Notes under the pieces: generated by a model
Database searches by the model: none
The model's input: the letters and a program-made list of their open reading frames with translations, nothing else
Told to the model about the DNA's origin: nothing
Translations under genes and position numbers: made by a program
In this document: positions 46,401 through 55,818 of the stretch, in pieces
Position numbering within the stretch: position 1 is the first letter of the stretch
Layout of the letters: every line of letters starts with the position of its first letter
Source: Corallium rubrum
Lineage: Eukaryota; Cnidaria; Anthozoa; Scleralcyonacea; Coralliidae
Direction of reading: 5' to 3'
Assembly (NCBI GenBank): GCA_964035015.1
Contig: OZ036004.1
Location: forward strand, 12,464,427 to 12,528,426
Length of the DNA: 64,000 nucleotides

Positions 46401-46532
46401 GCCTCGATGAAAAATGTTTTTGTTGTGACTTGCATCACAGACTTTCAGGCATAAACGGCAACGCGAACCTGATGATGAACTCAGAGAACTATAACACTTT
46501 TTTGGAGTACTGGAACAGGATTGCTTTGACAT
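40415..46532 (-). CDS. Academ/DUF6589-like transposase, five exons, 895 aa
   Basis: Exons 46532-46122, 45610-45242, 44750-44404, 42398-41897 and 41473-40415, all GT-AG and phase-consistent, with no internal stop. N-terminus: a Cys-rich module CRLCLKVCD ... LPHFLCRPCERRINN (C-x2-C, C-x2-C). Exon 2 has PTVHKILSAMVEV and YGLIMFRRFHELSL. Exon 3 has FVFVLDNIDWTVKVHDMR and ENQNKDVHAVATSLVFDRV. Exon 4 has YKVILARILCEYLEEF, MKDEKKYSELV and YGDQLSRVRLAGAKDLR then VDWHTKRSFLK. Exon 5 has NWKGGKGTNIEIDLLQENQN and GANKTNKAIERASKAVGG. These match DUF6589/Academ proteins as I remember them; the acidic residues in LDNID and YGDQ are candidate catalytic positions. Start chosen at the first ATG (46532); upstream lies TIR-proximal sequence. 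It should cut and move the element. Confidence 0.85.
41611..41719 (+). mobile_element. TTAA MITE, CCCTTT-end variant (transposase intron 4)
   Basis: TTAA-flanked, starts CCCTTTCCCTACTTAATG, ends AAGAAAAGGG, and carries the core TTTTACTCTGTCTAACACC. Confidence 0.65.
42590..42740 (+). pseudogene. inverted partial copy of transposase exon 2
   Basis: Plus-strand text TTAACAGCTCAAATTAAATG, TTTTTTGCAGCAAAAAAGAT and TAATATGCAGGACACTG nearly equals the minus-strand sequence across intron 1 and the start of exon 2 (45520-45690), including the acceptor. It lies in transposase intron 3 in inverted orientation and is cut off after about 90 coding bases. Functionless or potentially hairpin-forming. Confidence 0.85.
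42741..43196. other. transposase intron 3, G-tract and unassigned sequence
   Basis: Holds a 19-base G run near 42817 and otherwise unassigned sequence; no coding signal. Confidence 0.4.
43549..43641 (+). mobile_element. TTAA MITE, 93 bp
   Basis: Starts CCCTTTATCACCCAACGATG, ends GGGTGATAAAGGG, flanked by TTAA. A second copy (87 bp) follows at 43663-43749. Confidence 0.8.
43663..43749 (+). mobile_element. TTAA MITE, 87 bp
   Basis: Same family as 43549-43641. Left flank TTAA, right flank decayed to TTAG. Confidence 0.75.
44867..44959 (+). mobile_element. TTAA MITE, 93 bp
   Basis: CTCATTCCTGTCCGGGGGCT ... TTCGGACAAGAAAGAG flanked by TTAA. The core TCTGGCGTTAGCCAGAATAA is a palindrome. In transposase intron 2. 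Confidence 0.88.
44979..45071 (+). mobile_element. TTAA MITE, 93 bp, adjacent copy
   Basis: Nearly identical to 44867-44959, same orientation, 19 bases away, flanked by TTAA. Confidence 0.88.
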
Positions 46533-47094
46533 AAGTGCGTCCAACGGTCGAATAAGGCTATGTGCACACGGTAACGTTTCCAAGCGTATTGTTTCAAGTA
46601 ATGAGCTGACTGTTCCCGATTCCCTTGAGAACAGTAAACAATACGAAAACGCTCGGAAACGTTACCGTGTGCACATAGTCTTATTTAAAAAGTTGAAACT
46701 ATAAACGCTTTCAAGATACCCGCGAGACACTGTTTGGCAATTTATTTGGCGATTACAGGCTTTTATATTGAAATTTACATACTTTGCGAAAACGTGACAA
46801 TCGAAACAAAAATATGTCATGCTTACAACAAAAGAGAAAGTCCAACATCAATTAATCATGTCCAAAACTTATTTTGACTTGCTGACAGGCACAGATAAGC
46901 AAACACTTTGATAACACCAAATTTTAAACGTCAAAAGAAAACCGAATGATTTGAAGACTTGTAAGGAATAACGCGCTGCAGGTTCAGCCCTCTGGTTCAA
47001 CTTTAGAACAACCCCCCTTCGTAGCAATGACAATTTCAATTTCTGTATCCCCTCCCTAACGACAATGTTGAAAAATATCCCAGAATATGGGATA
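46533..47094. other. 5' region of the transposase gene
   Basis: Contains an inverted pair at 46559-46678: TATGTGCACACGGTAACGTT faces AACGTTACCGTGTGCACATA around GAGCTGACTGTTCCCGATTC, directly upstream of the modelled start; it may be a promoter-associated palindrome or a small MITE. Confidence 0.5.
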
Positions 47095-47178
47095 CACGTG
47101 ACCAGCCCAAACCAGGGTCTTTTCGCAGCGCGGGGGCGGGGGCGGGGGAGCGGAGATAAGACCCTGGGTACGAGGTTG
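47095..47178 (-). repeat. right terminal inverted repeat of the Academ-type element
   Basis: Inverted copy of 37620-37703 with one mismatch; the 9-bp duplication CCAATGTGC follows immediately. Confidence 0.95.
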
Positions 47179-47187
47179 CCAATGTGC

Positions 47188-47420
47188 ATGTCGGTGTTCT
47201 GGCTGATGTTCATGTGGGTGTTCGTGTTGGTGTTGGTGTTGGTGTTAGTGTTCGAGTCGACGTGCGTGTCAATGTTCGTGTCAATGTTCGTGCCAATGTG
47301 CGCGTCAATGTTCGTGTCGACGTGCGTAGTGTTACCGGTGCTGCTGCTGGTACTGCTGTTAGTGCTGCTGGTACTGCTGTTGGCGCTGGTATTGCTGTTA
47401 GCGTTTATCTTTGTACTGGT
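47188..47420 (+). repeat. GT-rich minisatellite, right part
   Basis: Continues the array at 36835-37610: GTCGGTGTTCTGGCTGATGT occurs here and at about 37373. It changes into GCTGCTGGTACTGCTGTT-type words to the right. Confidence 0.88.
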
Positions 47421-47515
47421 GCAGCCAACGTTATGTTTGGTTTGTTTAAATATCACCGATAAACCGAACACAATACAGTAGAAGAAATATCGTGTTTGCT
47501 TCTAAATGTTAAAAT

Positions 47516-49722
47516 TTAATGTCTCATCTTTATAGTAGTATGTACGTTTAATACATCACCTGGAAGAGCCTCAATCGCCACTCCACATTCCTCCTCAATT
47601 TTATTCAGACCATCCATTTCTTTTCCTTCCGAAACAAAATTTACTGCTACGCCGTAAGAACCTGAAAGTTCAACAAAACATTCATAAACCAAGAATTATC
47701 TGACACGAAAAGTACTTCTACCTGCGCGGCTGCAAAACGTGAAATCGTCTCCCTAAAGAGGAAAAGTTGATTTTCCCCGTTCAGATATTCACAAATCAAA
47801 CTGTAATTTGTTATAAATACAACCTGTACATATTTGTAATTTTTAGACTTCTTAATTACAGCTTAGGGTAAGCTTTTAGAATATTCTTAAATGTAGATTT
47901 TAGAGGATCTTTTCAAATTTTTTTCTCCAATTTTTGTATATACAAACACTATCTTATGAAAAAACCAACCAATTAGTATTTTCTTAGAGTAGAGTAGAGT
48001 AGAGTAGAGTAGAGTAGAGTAGAGTAGAGTAGAGTAGAGTAGAGTAGAGTGGAGTGGAGTGGAGTGGAGTGGAGTGGAGTGGAGTGGAGTGGAGTGGAGT
48101 GGAGTGGAGTGGAGTGGAGTGGAGTGGAGCGGAGCGGAGCGGAGCGGAGCGGAGCGGAGTGGAGTGGAGTGGAGTGGAGTGGAGTGGAGTGGAGTGAAGT
48201 GGAGTAGAATAGATTAGATTACAATACAATACAATACAATACAATACAATACAATACAGTACAGTACAGTACAGTACAGTACAGTACAGTACAGTACAGT
48301 ACAGTACAGTACAGTACAGTACAGTACAGTACAGTACAGTACAGTACAATACAATACAATACAATACAATACAATACAATACAATAAATATAATACGATA
48401 CAATAAGATAAATAAACTGAACTAAACTAAACTTAATGCCTGCCCCTGAGGGAAACTGTTATTTTCGTTTTCCCAAGTCTCAATGTTCTCCGAGACGACG
48501 TCAGAGCGTCTCAGACAAGTAGTACATGTCAATGTACCACATTACCGAAACTAACGCCAGCATACAATACATGTATGTTGACTCACCAAAACGTCCAGCT
48601 CTTCCCACTCTGTGTAGATATGTCTCGCTATCACGTGGGACGTCCATGTTAATCACGAGATTAACCCGTTCTGCATCGATACCACGCGACGTCTACAAAC
48701 AAGTAACAAATAGTTACCGAGGTGACTGATACGTAGAAAGCTAACTAGTAATTACATGTTTTTGAGGGCAATTTGGGATAAATAGCCATCGTTAATTTTC
48801 AAATGTTTTTGAATGTTTTTGAAACAGTAACGTAGATTCATAACGTTTTTGAATTTGAAAACTAACTCGAGCTATTTATCCCAAATTGCGCAAAAAACAT
48901 GTATTAATTACTAATTAATTACATGTCATATTTTGTTTCCTACTTTCAGCCATTTTGAAGTAAAAAGCAGAAAGACTGGACACGGAGTTTCCCGCCAAAA
49001 AGTGGTCTGGGACGAGGGCAATTTCAAGCAGCGGGCAATTTCAAAATAATAGCTCTCTGTTGTGCGGTGAAACCCCCGGCAATTTCATGTAACATGTAAT
49101 TAGTATAGGTAATCGCATGAGGCCGTGTAAAATTTTGTAAAATTTTGAAAACACGAGTGAAATTAAACCTTAATTTTACGAGAACTCATGCGATTAAGTG
49201 TTAATAATATCGCGGGCAAAATTATTCAAGAGTTATGTTATGTCCAGAAAATGTCGAAGCACATGTACCTTATCATGGTCGGTGCTCCGTAAAAATTCCA
49301 ATTATTCTCGCCCACAGGCAAAAGTTCGCAAATTTTCTAGTGTATTCATTTTCACTAATAGCTTACACTCCTTCAGTAGCTTAAATTAGTTCAAAGTAAA
49401 CGAAAAAGCATTTTCAGACCGAAAAACCTTGCAGATTTGTTGAAATAAGTCAGTTCTCTGAGGTTCACTGTTGCTAAGTAACAAAGCGACATGCAAGTAC
49501 CCTGAATTTGCCCTGAATTACAGAAAAAATGCCCTCCTCATTAGCTAATCATATTCAAGTAATTTTGCCCTGTATATAATTAACAGTTGAATAGTAATCT
49601 CTCCCTCAGCTTTTAACTAACTGTATATATAATACTTACTAAATCAGTGGAGATTAGAATTCGACACTTGAATTCTTTCAGTTTTTCCATTGCTTTCAAA
49701 CGTTCGCTTTGCCCTTGGCTTC
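47516..49722 (-). CDS. DDX20: DDX20/Gemin3-like DEAD-box helicase, last three visible exons (partial)
   Basis: Exons 49722-49640, 48692-48587 and 47661-47516 splice in phase and read [58 protein letters not shown], then [16 protein letters not shown] and [16 protein letters not shown] before a stop at 47516. These are motifs IV-VI of the DEAD-box C-terminal RecA domain, and the SRGIDAExVNLVxNxDVP wording is specific to DDX20, the SMN-complex helicase in snRNP assembly. No exons for the N-terminal RecA domain (Walker A, DEAD) are visible up to 55.8 kb; the 21-bp satellite begins about 130 bases upstream of the first exon. The stop comes earlier than in vertebrate DDX20, so the C-terminus may be spliced differently from GGTGATG. 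Could be a live gene with a remote 5' half or a broken copy. Confidence 0.7.
47988..48390 (+). repeat. zoned pentanucleotide arrays in the DDX20-like intron
   Basis: First block: (GAGTA)n, (GAGTG)n, (GAGCG)n, (GAGTG)n, with the GAGTA type returning at the end. Second block from about 48221: (ACAAT)n, (ACAGT)n, (ACAAT)n. Both are mirror-zoned around a variant core. Confidence 0.97.
48735..48925. repeat. palindromic MITE
   Basis: TAATTACATGTTTTTGAGGG and CAATTTGGGATAAATAGC pair with GCTATTTATCCCAAATTGCG and AAAAAACATGTATTAATTA. Confidence 0.8.
49108..49200. repeat. small palindrome
   Basis: TAATCGCATGAGGCCGTGTA and AAATTTTGAAAACACG face ACGAGAACTCATGCGATTAA across a short spacer; the arms are imperfect. 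Confidence 0.55.
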
Positions 49723-49854
49723 CTAGATCGAAAAATATACAATAAAAATCTGCGTCAGAACCCACGAAAAAAGACGATTTGAGATTTGAATGCAGACTAA
49801 AGCGAATATTAAGAAGAATAAGTCTACGACGGACCGGTCATTACATGAACCATA

Positions 49855-52135
49855 AACGAGATTAAGACGAGATCAAGAAACAGAGAGACGAGACGAGGAA
49901 GGAAAGAGACGAAATAAAGACACGGAGAGACGAGATAGATAAAGACACAGAGATACGACATGAGGAAGGAAAGAGACGAAATAAAGACATGCACGGAGAG
50001 ACGACGTGAGGAAGGAAAGAGACGAGATGAAGAAACAGAGAGACGAGATGAAGAAGGAGAGAGAGGAGATGAAGAAACAGAGAGACGAGATGAAGAAACA
50101 GAGAGACGAGATGAAGAAACAGAGAGACGAGATGAAGAAACAGAGAGACGAGATGAGGAAACAGAGAGAGGATATGAAGAAACAGAGAGAGGAGATGAAG
50201 AAACAGAGAGAGGAGATGAAGAAACTGAGAGACGAAATGAAGAAACAGAGAGACGAGATGAAGAAACAGAGAGAGGAGACGAAGAAACACAGGAGATGAA
50301 GAAACAGAGAGACGAGATAAAGAAACAGAGAGAGGAGATGAAGAAACAGAGAGACGAGATGAAGAAACAGAGTGACGAGATGAAGAAACAGAGAGACGAG
50401 ATGAAGAAATAGAGAGACGAGATGAAGAAACAGAGAGAGGAGATGAAGAAACAGAGAGAGGAGATAAGTAAACAGAGAGACGAGACGAATAAACAGACAG
50501 AGGAGATGAAGAAACAGAGAGGAATCCAAGAAACAGACAGACGAGATGAAGAAACAGAGAGAGGAGATGAAGAAACAGAAAGACGAGATGAAGAAACAGA
50601 GAGATGAGATGAAGAAACAGAGAGATGAGATGAAGAAACAGAGAGACGAGATGAAGAAACAGACAGACGAGATGAAGAAACAGACAGACGAGATGAAGAA
50701 ACAGAGAGACGAGATGAAGAAACAGAGAGAGGAGATGAAGAAACAGAAAGACGAGATGAAGAAACAGAGAGATGAGCTGAAGAAACAGAGTGACGAGATG
50801 AAGACACAGAGAGACGAGATGAAGAAACAGAGAGAGGAGATGAAGACACAGAGAGATGAGATGAAGACACAGAGAGACGAGATGAAGAGACAGAGAGATG
50901 AGATGAGATGAAGAAACAGAGTGATGAGATGAAGACACAGAGAGACGAGATGAAGAGACAGAGAGATGAGATGAGATGAAGAAACAGAGTGATGAGATGA
51001 AGACACAGAGAGACGAGATGAAGACACAGAGAGGCGAGATGAAGAAACAGAGTGACGAGATGAAGACACAGAGAGACGAGACGAAGACACAGAGAGGCGA
51101 GATGAAGACACAGAGGGACGAGATGAACAAACAGAGAGACGAGATGAACAAACAGAGAGACGAGATGAAGAAACAGAGAGATGAGATGAAGAAACAGAGA
51201 GATGAGATGAAGAAACAGAGAGACGAGATGAAGAAACAGACAGACGAGATGAAGAAACAGACAGACGAGATGAAGAAACAGAGAGACGAGATGAAGAAAC
51301 AGAGAGAGGAGATGAAGAAACAGAAAGACGAGATGAAGAAACAGAGAGATGAGCTGAAGAAACAGAGTGACGAGATGAAGACACAGAGAGACGAGATGAA
51401 GAAACAGAGAGAGGAGATGAAGACACAGAGAGATGAGATGAAGACACAGAGAGACGAGATGAAGAGACAGAGAGATGAGATGAGATGAAGAAACAGAGTG
51501 ATGAGATGAAGACACAGAGAGACGAGATGAAGAGACAGAGAGATGAGATGAGATGAAGAAACAGAGTGATGAGATGAAGACACAGAGAGACGAGATGAAG
51601 ACACAGAGAGGCGAGATGAAGAAACAGAGTGACGAGATGAAGACACAGAGAGACGAGACGAAGACACAGAGAGGCGAGATGAAGACACAGAGGGACGAGA
51701 TGAACAAACAGAGAGACGAGATGAACAAACAGAGAGACGAGATGAAGACACAGAGAGACGAGATGAAGAAACAGAGAGACGAGATGAAGAAACAGAGAGA
51801 CGAGATGAAGAAACAGAAAGACGAGATGAAGAAACAGAGAGAGGAGATGAAGAAACAGAGAGAGGAGATGAAGAAACAGAGAGAGGAGATGAAGAAACAG
51901 AGAGAGGAGATGAAGAAACAGAGAGAGGAGATAAAGAAACAGAGAGAGGAGATGAAGAAACAGAGAGAGGAGATGAAGAAACAGAGAGAGGATATGAAGA
52001 AACAGAGAGAGGAGATGAAGAAACAGAGAGACGAGATGAAGAAACAGAGAGACGAGATAAAGACAGAGAAAGACGAGATAAAAGAAGAGAGAGACGAGGA
52101 AGGAAAGAGACGAAATTAAGACACAGAGAGACGAG
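49855..52135 (+). repeat. 21-bp heptad-coding satellite
   Basis: About 108 copies of GAGACGAGATGAAGAAACAGA, read in one plus frame as the heptad KKQRDEM. Frames are interrupted by small indels (for example GATGAGATGAGATGAAG). A higher-order period of 577 bp is visible: the runs ending at 50911 and 51488 and those starting at 50976 and 51553 are near-identical. The last unit GACGAGATGAAGACACGA leads directly into the Kelch pseudogene and matches the coiled-coil codons RDEMKTR of the RING-Kelch genes. Very long frames on the opposite strand (up to 800 codons of serine-leucine repeats) are artefacts. Confidence 0.95.
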
Positions 52136-52520
52136 ATGAAGACACGACGGTGAAGACGAAGTGGAAAAGCAGGCGATTCTTTAAGACTGAACTCGGTAGA
52201 GACTTTCAAATTATCAACGCGAACGTGGGAACACTTGCAACCAATCAGTGAAAGAAACCGTTCTGGAGCTAGCATCTTCAGTCTTTTATGAAAATCAGAT
52301 GATTGTCATATGTGGGTACAATGCAAGGGTGCTCCTGAATAATACCGAAACACTGAACGTTGAGCAGCCATTGGCGCAATGGCGTGATTTCCAGCAGTTC
52401 TAACAAATGTATGAAGTGCAGATCAGAGTGTGGTTTACAAAGATCGTCTTTTCATTTTGGGAAGATTTTACTTGGAGAACACTTGGGATAGCATTTATCA
52501 ATTTATCAAAAATTAGAGTT
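52136..52520 (+). pseudogene. RING-Kelch gene fragment (Kelch part only)
   Basis: AGCAGGCGATTCTTTAAGAC, TTATGAAAATCAGATGATTG, AACACTGAACGTTGAGCAGC and GTGTGGTTTACAAAGATCGT match the Kelch-coding part of 59891-61363 at about 60510-60840, with substitutions, frameshifts and deletions. It ends near TTATCAATTTATCAA. The RING and zinc-finger parts and the linker after the coiled coil are missing. It directly follows the 21-bp satellite in the same orientation. Confidence 0.85.
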
Positions 52521-52849
52521 TTCAAGAATTTCAAGGCAACACTTATTTTGTTGTGTTTTTGCTCTGTCTCCCGTCTGTTTATCTCTTGCATTCATCATCA
52601 TTTCTCTGTTTGTCTCAGTTTATTCAGCGTTGTACGATTCGTCGGCCAGCATCTGCGAGACTGATAAATCTGCGATGTTTTTAAAGGTGAATCACAGTCT
52701 GCAAAAGTATGCTTGAAAGGCAGTTGGTATATTTCGCGTAATACGGCACCGAGGAAGGGTTAGCCAACTCACTATATGAATTATGGCGCATATAACATTA
52801 CTCTCGTGACTAAAAACGAACGATTTTTCTGGCTCTAAATATAAAGCGA

Positions 52850-53300
52850 GTAGAGAATTCAAAGTTTCTGGGTGTTATGATAAATGAGGATTTATCTTGG
52901 AAAACTCAAATAGACTTAGTTATGCAAAAAGTAATAAAAACAGCAGGAATATAAGTAAAGTTAGACATTATGTCTCACAATATTGTTTACAAATGATTTA
53001 ATATGCTTTAGTATATCCTTATCTAACTTACGGTAATATAGTATGGGGAAATACATATCACAGCAAACTAGGAAAACTTGTCATGCCTCAGAGGAAATAT
53101 AATATATACCATATTATATTTAATATATATTTAATAATATAATATACAATATTTAACAACCTGCAAATTTTGAATATTTGTAGTTTAAATGATTTCCTAG
53201 TAAGTCTTTTTATGTTCAGATATCATACCAATAATTTACCATCAAACTTTGATTCATATATTTTGTTAATAATAATAAGATTCACCATAACTATACTAGA
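52850..53300 (+). pseudogene. LINE ORF2 C-terminal relic
   Basis: KFLGVMINEDLSWKTQIDLV followed by stops, then NLQILNICSLNDFLVSLFMF and RYHTNNLPSNF, resemble the region after the reverse transcriptase in L2/Jockey-type elements. Several stops; an AT-rich ATATTTAATAT insertion at 53100-53150. Confidence 0.6.
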
Positions 53301-54884
53301 AATGCAGACAAACTGCATAAATCTTATCCCCGAGTCCGGGCGTTGGGCCGAAGGCCCGGAGCCTGGTGAGTGTACTAAACTCGACACGCGTGGAGTCATT
53401 TTACACGCGTGGACAAGCGTGATATGCGAACGAATTTCTGTGATCTGAATATTTATTTGTATGTGTGGACGGACCATGCGCGGTTAAGATTGTGGGGCAC
53501 TGGGGACAATGAAGTTCTTGTTAAAATTTGAACTATTTTAAACATAACTTTTCTTGACAACAAGACTTGGGAAAGGAGTTTTTGGGAAACGTAGTATCAC
53601 TTTTGAAAGAACAGAAACAAATCAACGTCTACATATAAAGCAAAATAACGTCTTGAGTAGAAGGAAACCCATCAAACCGAAACTCAAAAAGAGGTAAAAG
53701 CAATAGTAAAACTTGAAAACCAACGAAGAAATAAAGACCGGCGAAAAGTTTACGGTAAAAATTATAGAGCAGCCGCTCTCAGTAATCACGAAAATTTAGT
53801 CAGCAAACCTGTTCGAGTTTCCCTCTTTACATCCGATCCTGTTAATTTTGTTTTCTTTTTTGTGCGTCCTTAAAGTATTTTAAACGTATCCATTGCATGT
53901 CAGATTGCTTGCCTGTTGTATTTTTATCTGTGGCTGCCGTCTTAAAATCTTCTTTTAAATGGTTTTCTTATTGTAAAACCACTTGTGACTTAACGTAACT
54001 TGTCCATAAGTTGGCATAAAACTTGGAAAAGGAGCAATTTTCCTTCTGTAAAACGTACAAATGCTGAGGAAATATTTATTAACATGTGTGTGAAGACAGT
54101 TTCAGCACTTCAGATTTCGAATTCGAAATGAAAAATTGTTAGTGTTAATGCCATCAATGAATATAGCCATGTCAGCCAGCCAGGTATAGTTGATTGTTTC
54201 AATAAATTGAATGTTTTTGAAAAATGTTTTCAGTTGCTGTAGCGATGTTTTTTGTAAACATAGAACGAAAGAACTGTAAAATATAACCTTAATATTTGAC
54301 AAAATATTTACGCCTGCCTCAGTAGGCTATTTCCAGGCCCCCAATAGAAAAGAGGGCAAGGGGGTTGCATTAACGTTTTCCAATCAGGGGGTATTTACAA
54401 AAATTCATGTAAAAGCGGGTGAGGGGTTACTGCATTTATGTATTTCTAGTCTAAAATATACTCTAAGAATAAAGGGAATTGATACATGGGATAACTTGAA
54501 AATCAGAAATATTCAGTCATACTATGAACTTAAAAGAAATTATATTTGTAAAGAAAAAAAAATTTTTTTGAACCGAGTTACCTGTTGATACCTATAACAA
54601 TTGTTAGTGATATACTTTTTTATTAATGGTACTAGTTATATATATATAAAAAAAATTTGTTAAATCATTGTTGTTGTTATATAGCTAGAGTTTCACTGGA
54701 TTCAACGATGACTGTCATTGGTTAGTTTGTGGTCACATGACCTTAGCTAAATTTCAATGTCTTTCAATGTTCTGTTGTGCTGAGGAGCCAGGCGAAATGT
54801 TTTGGTAAGTCTTAGCGTTTGTCTTTTGTGTACTTTCCCTTGATAAACGTCGAAATTATTCAGCGAAACTCAAGCTATATAACA
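53301..54884. other. intergenic sequence without a recognised gene
   Basis: A GC-rich patch TCCGGGCGTTGGGCCGAAGG at 53336, a possible plus-strand exon end CGAAATGTTTTG/GTAAGT at 54805, and AT-rich remainder. No supported coding exon. Confidence 0.4.
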
Positions 54885-55030
54885 AAACACTTAATGTCTG
54901 ATCCCTCGGGAAACAGTTAGTTTTGTTTTCCCTCGAGTCTCGATGTTTCCTCGACTTCGTCTCGGGAAATATCAAGACTCTCGGGAAAACAAAACTAACT
55001 GTTTCCCTCGGGAGCAGACATTAAGTGTAT
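54885..55030. repeat. palindromic MITE with CTCGACTTCGTCTCGG loop
   Basis: ACACTTAATGTCTGATCCCT and CGGGAAACAGTTAGTTTTG pair with CAAAACTAACTGTTTCCCTC and GGGAGCAGACATTAAGTGT. A related arm is at 48430-48520. Confidence 0.85.
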
Positions 55031-55239
55031 ATAATATCATTAATAATTCATGAAGAAAACACAAAAGAAATCATGACCGTGCAGGAGGTTGTATACCTGA
55101 TACAAAATCCTGCAGATTTACATAAACTTTTAGTCCAATTTTCTCACCAAATATCATTCCTATCTCTAGGATTTTCGATCGACGAATACGAACATTTATG
55201 GCCATCAGTCGTATCACAAGCACTTTACAACATTTGCGT

Positions 55240-55312
55240 CCGTGTTGTATCGAATATACAACCTCTCGCCTTCGGCTCGAGCTTGTATACGTATATTCGA
55301 TACAATACGGCC
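55240..55312. repeat. hairpin with CTCGCCTTCGGCTCGAG loop
   Basis: TGTATCGAATATACAACC faces GTATACGTATATTCGATACA around TCTCGCCTTCGGCTCGAGC. Confidence 0.75.
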
Positions 55313-55629
55313 GCTCATGTTGTAACTAGTACATGAACTGAAATTTTGTATGTTATATGTACACTTATGAACATTACTTAAACCGGGAGTGCTCCTCGAA
55401 AAGCCTGTAAAGGTTTCAGAAACTCGCTACCCGAAATATAATAATGTAAGTAATCATTCTTATAATATTCAATGTAAACATCCTCGATTGACCTCGCCAA
55501 GGAAGAAATGTATATTATTATTGTTTTCACTATATATATTAGCGTGTCAGCCGTAAAAGGAAGTCGGGTCATGACCTTTGAAACTTGAAACACAAGATTG
55601 AAAACGAAAAGTGATGTGCCCTTCCTTAA

Positions 55630-55722
55630 CTCATTCCTGTCCGGGGGCTTCCCCAGAGGTGAATAAAATCGTCTGGCGTTAGCCAGAATAAAATACTAAA
55701 GACCAATTCGGACAAGAAAGAG
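55630..55722 (+). mobile_element. TTAA MITE, 93 bp, with empty site in the paralogue
   Basis: Same 93-bp element as 44867-44959. Flanked by TTAA (55626-55629 and 55723-55726). The duplicate locus near 59795 reads TCTTTAAACGAGCTTCTG without the element, which defines TTAA as the target. Confidence 0.92.
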
Positions 55723-55818
55723 TTAAACGAGCTTCTGTTTCTTAAACTTAGTTGAGTATACGTCTTGGCAGTACAAAATTACAATACATCAGAATGTTAA
55801 TATCAAAGAAGATGAAGA

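Larger units (their letters stand above)
37620..47178. mobile_element. complete Academ-type (helicase-bearing) DNA transposon, 9.56 kb
   Basis: Terminal inverted repeats of 84 bp with one mismatch (37620-37703 and 47095-47178) begin CAACCTCGTACCCAGGGTCT. A 9-bp target duplication CCAATGTGC lies at 37611-37619 and 47179-47187. Each TIR itself contains a hairpin pair, CCAGGGTCTT and AAGACCCTGG, around a C-rich core, possibly transposase sites. The element encodes two convergent genes: a RecQ-type helicase (plus) and a five-exon DUF6589/Academ-like transposase (minus). Both look intact. I recall a described lineage, AcademH, that pairs these two proteins; superfamily placement needs a profile search. 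Its introns have collected TTAA and hAT MITEs. Confidence 0.85.

Noticed and set aside
49824..52275. Minus-strand open frames of 629-800 codons rich in Ser/Leu/Phe
   Set aside because: Complement of the 21-bp satellite, whose length is divisible by three and leaves all frames open; no start context, and two overlapping frames look alike.
53170..53448. 92-codon plus-strand frame
   Set aside because: Its first part is LINE C-terminal relic and the rest has no coding character.
55025..55336. 103-codon frame MYIISLIIHEENTKEI
   Set aside because: It spans the end of one palindrome and a second hairpin; no family recognised.
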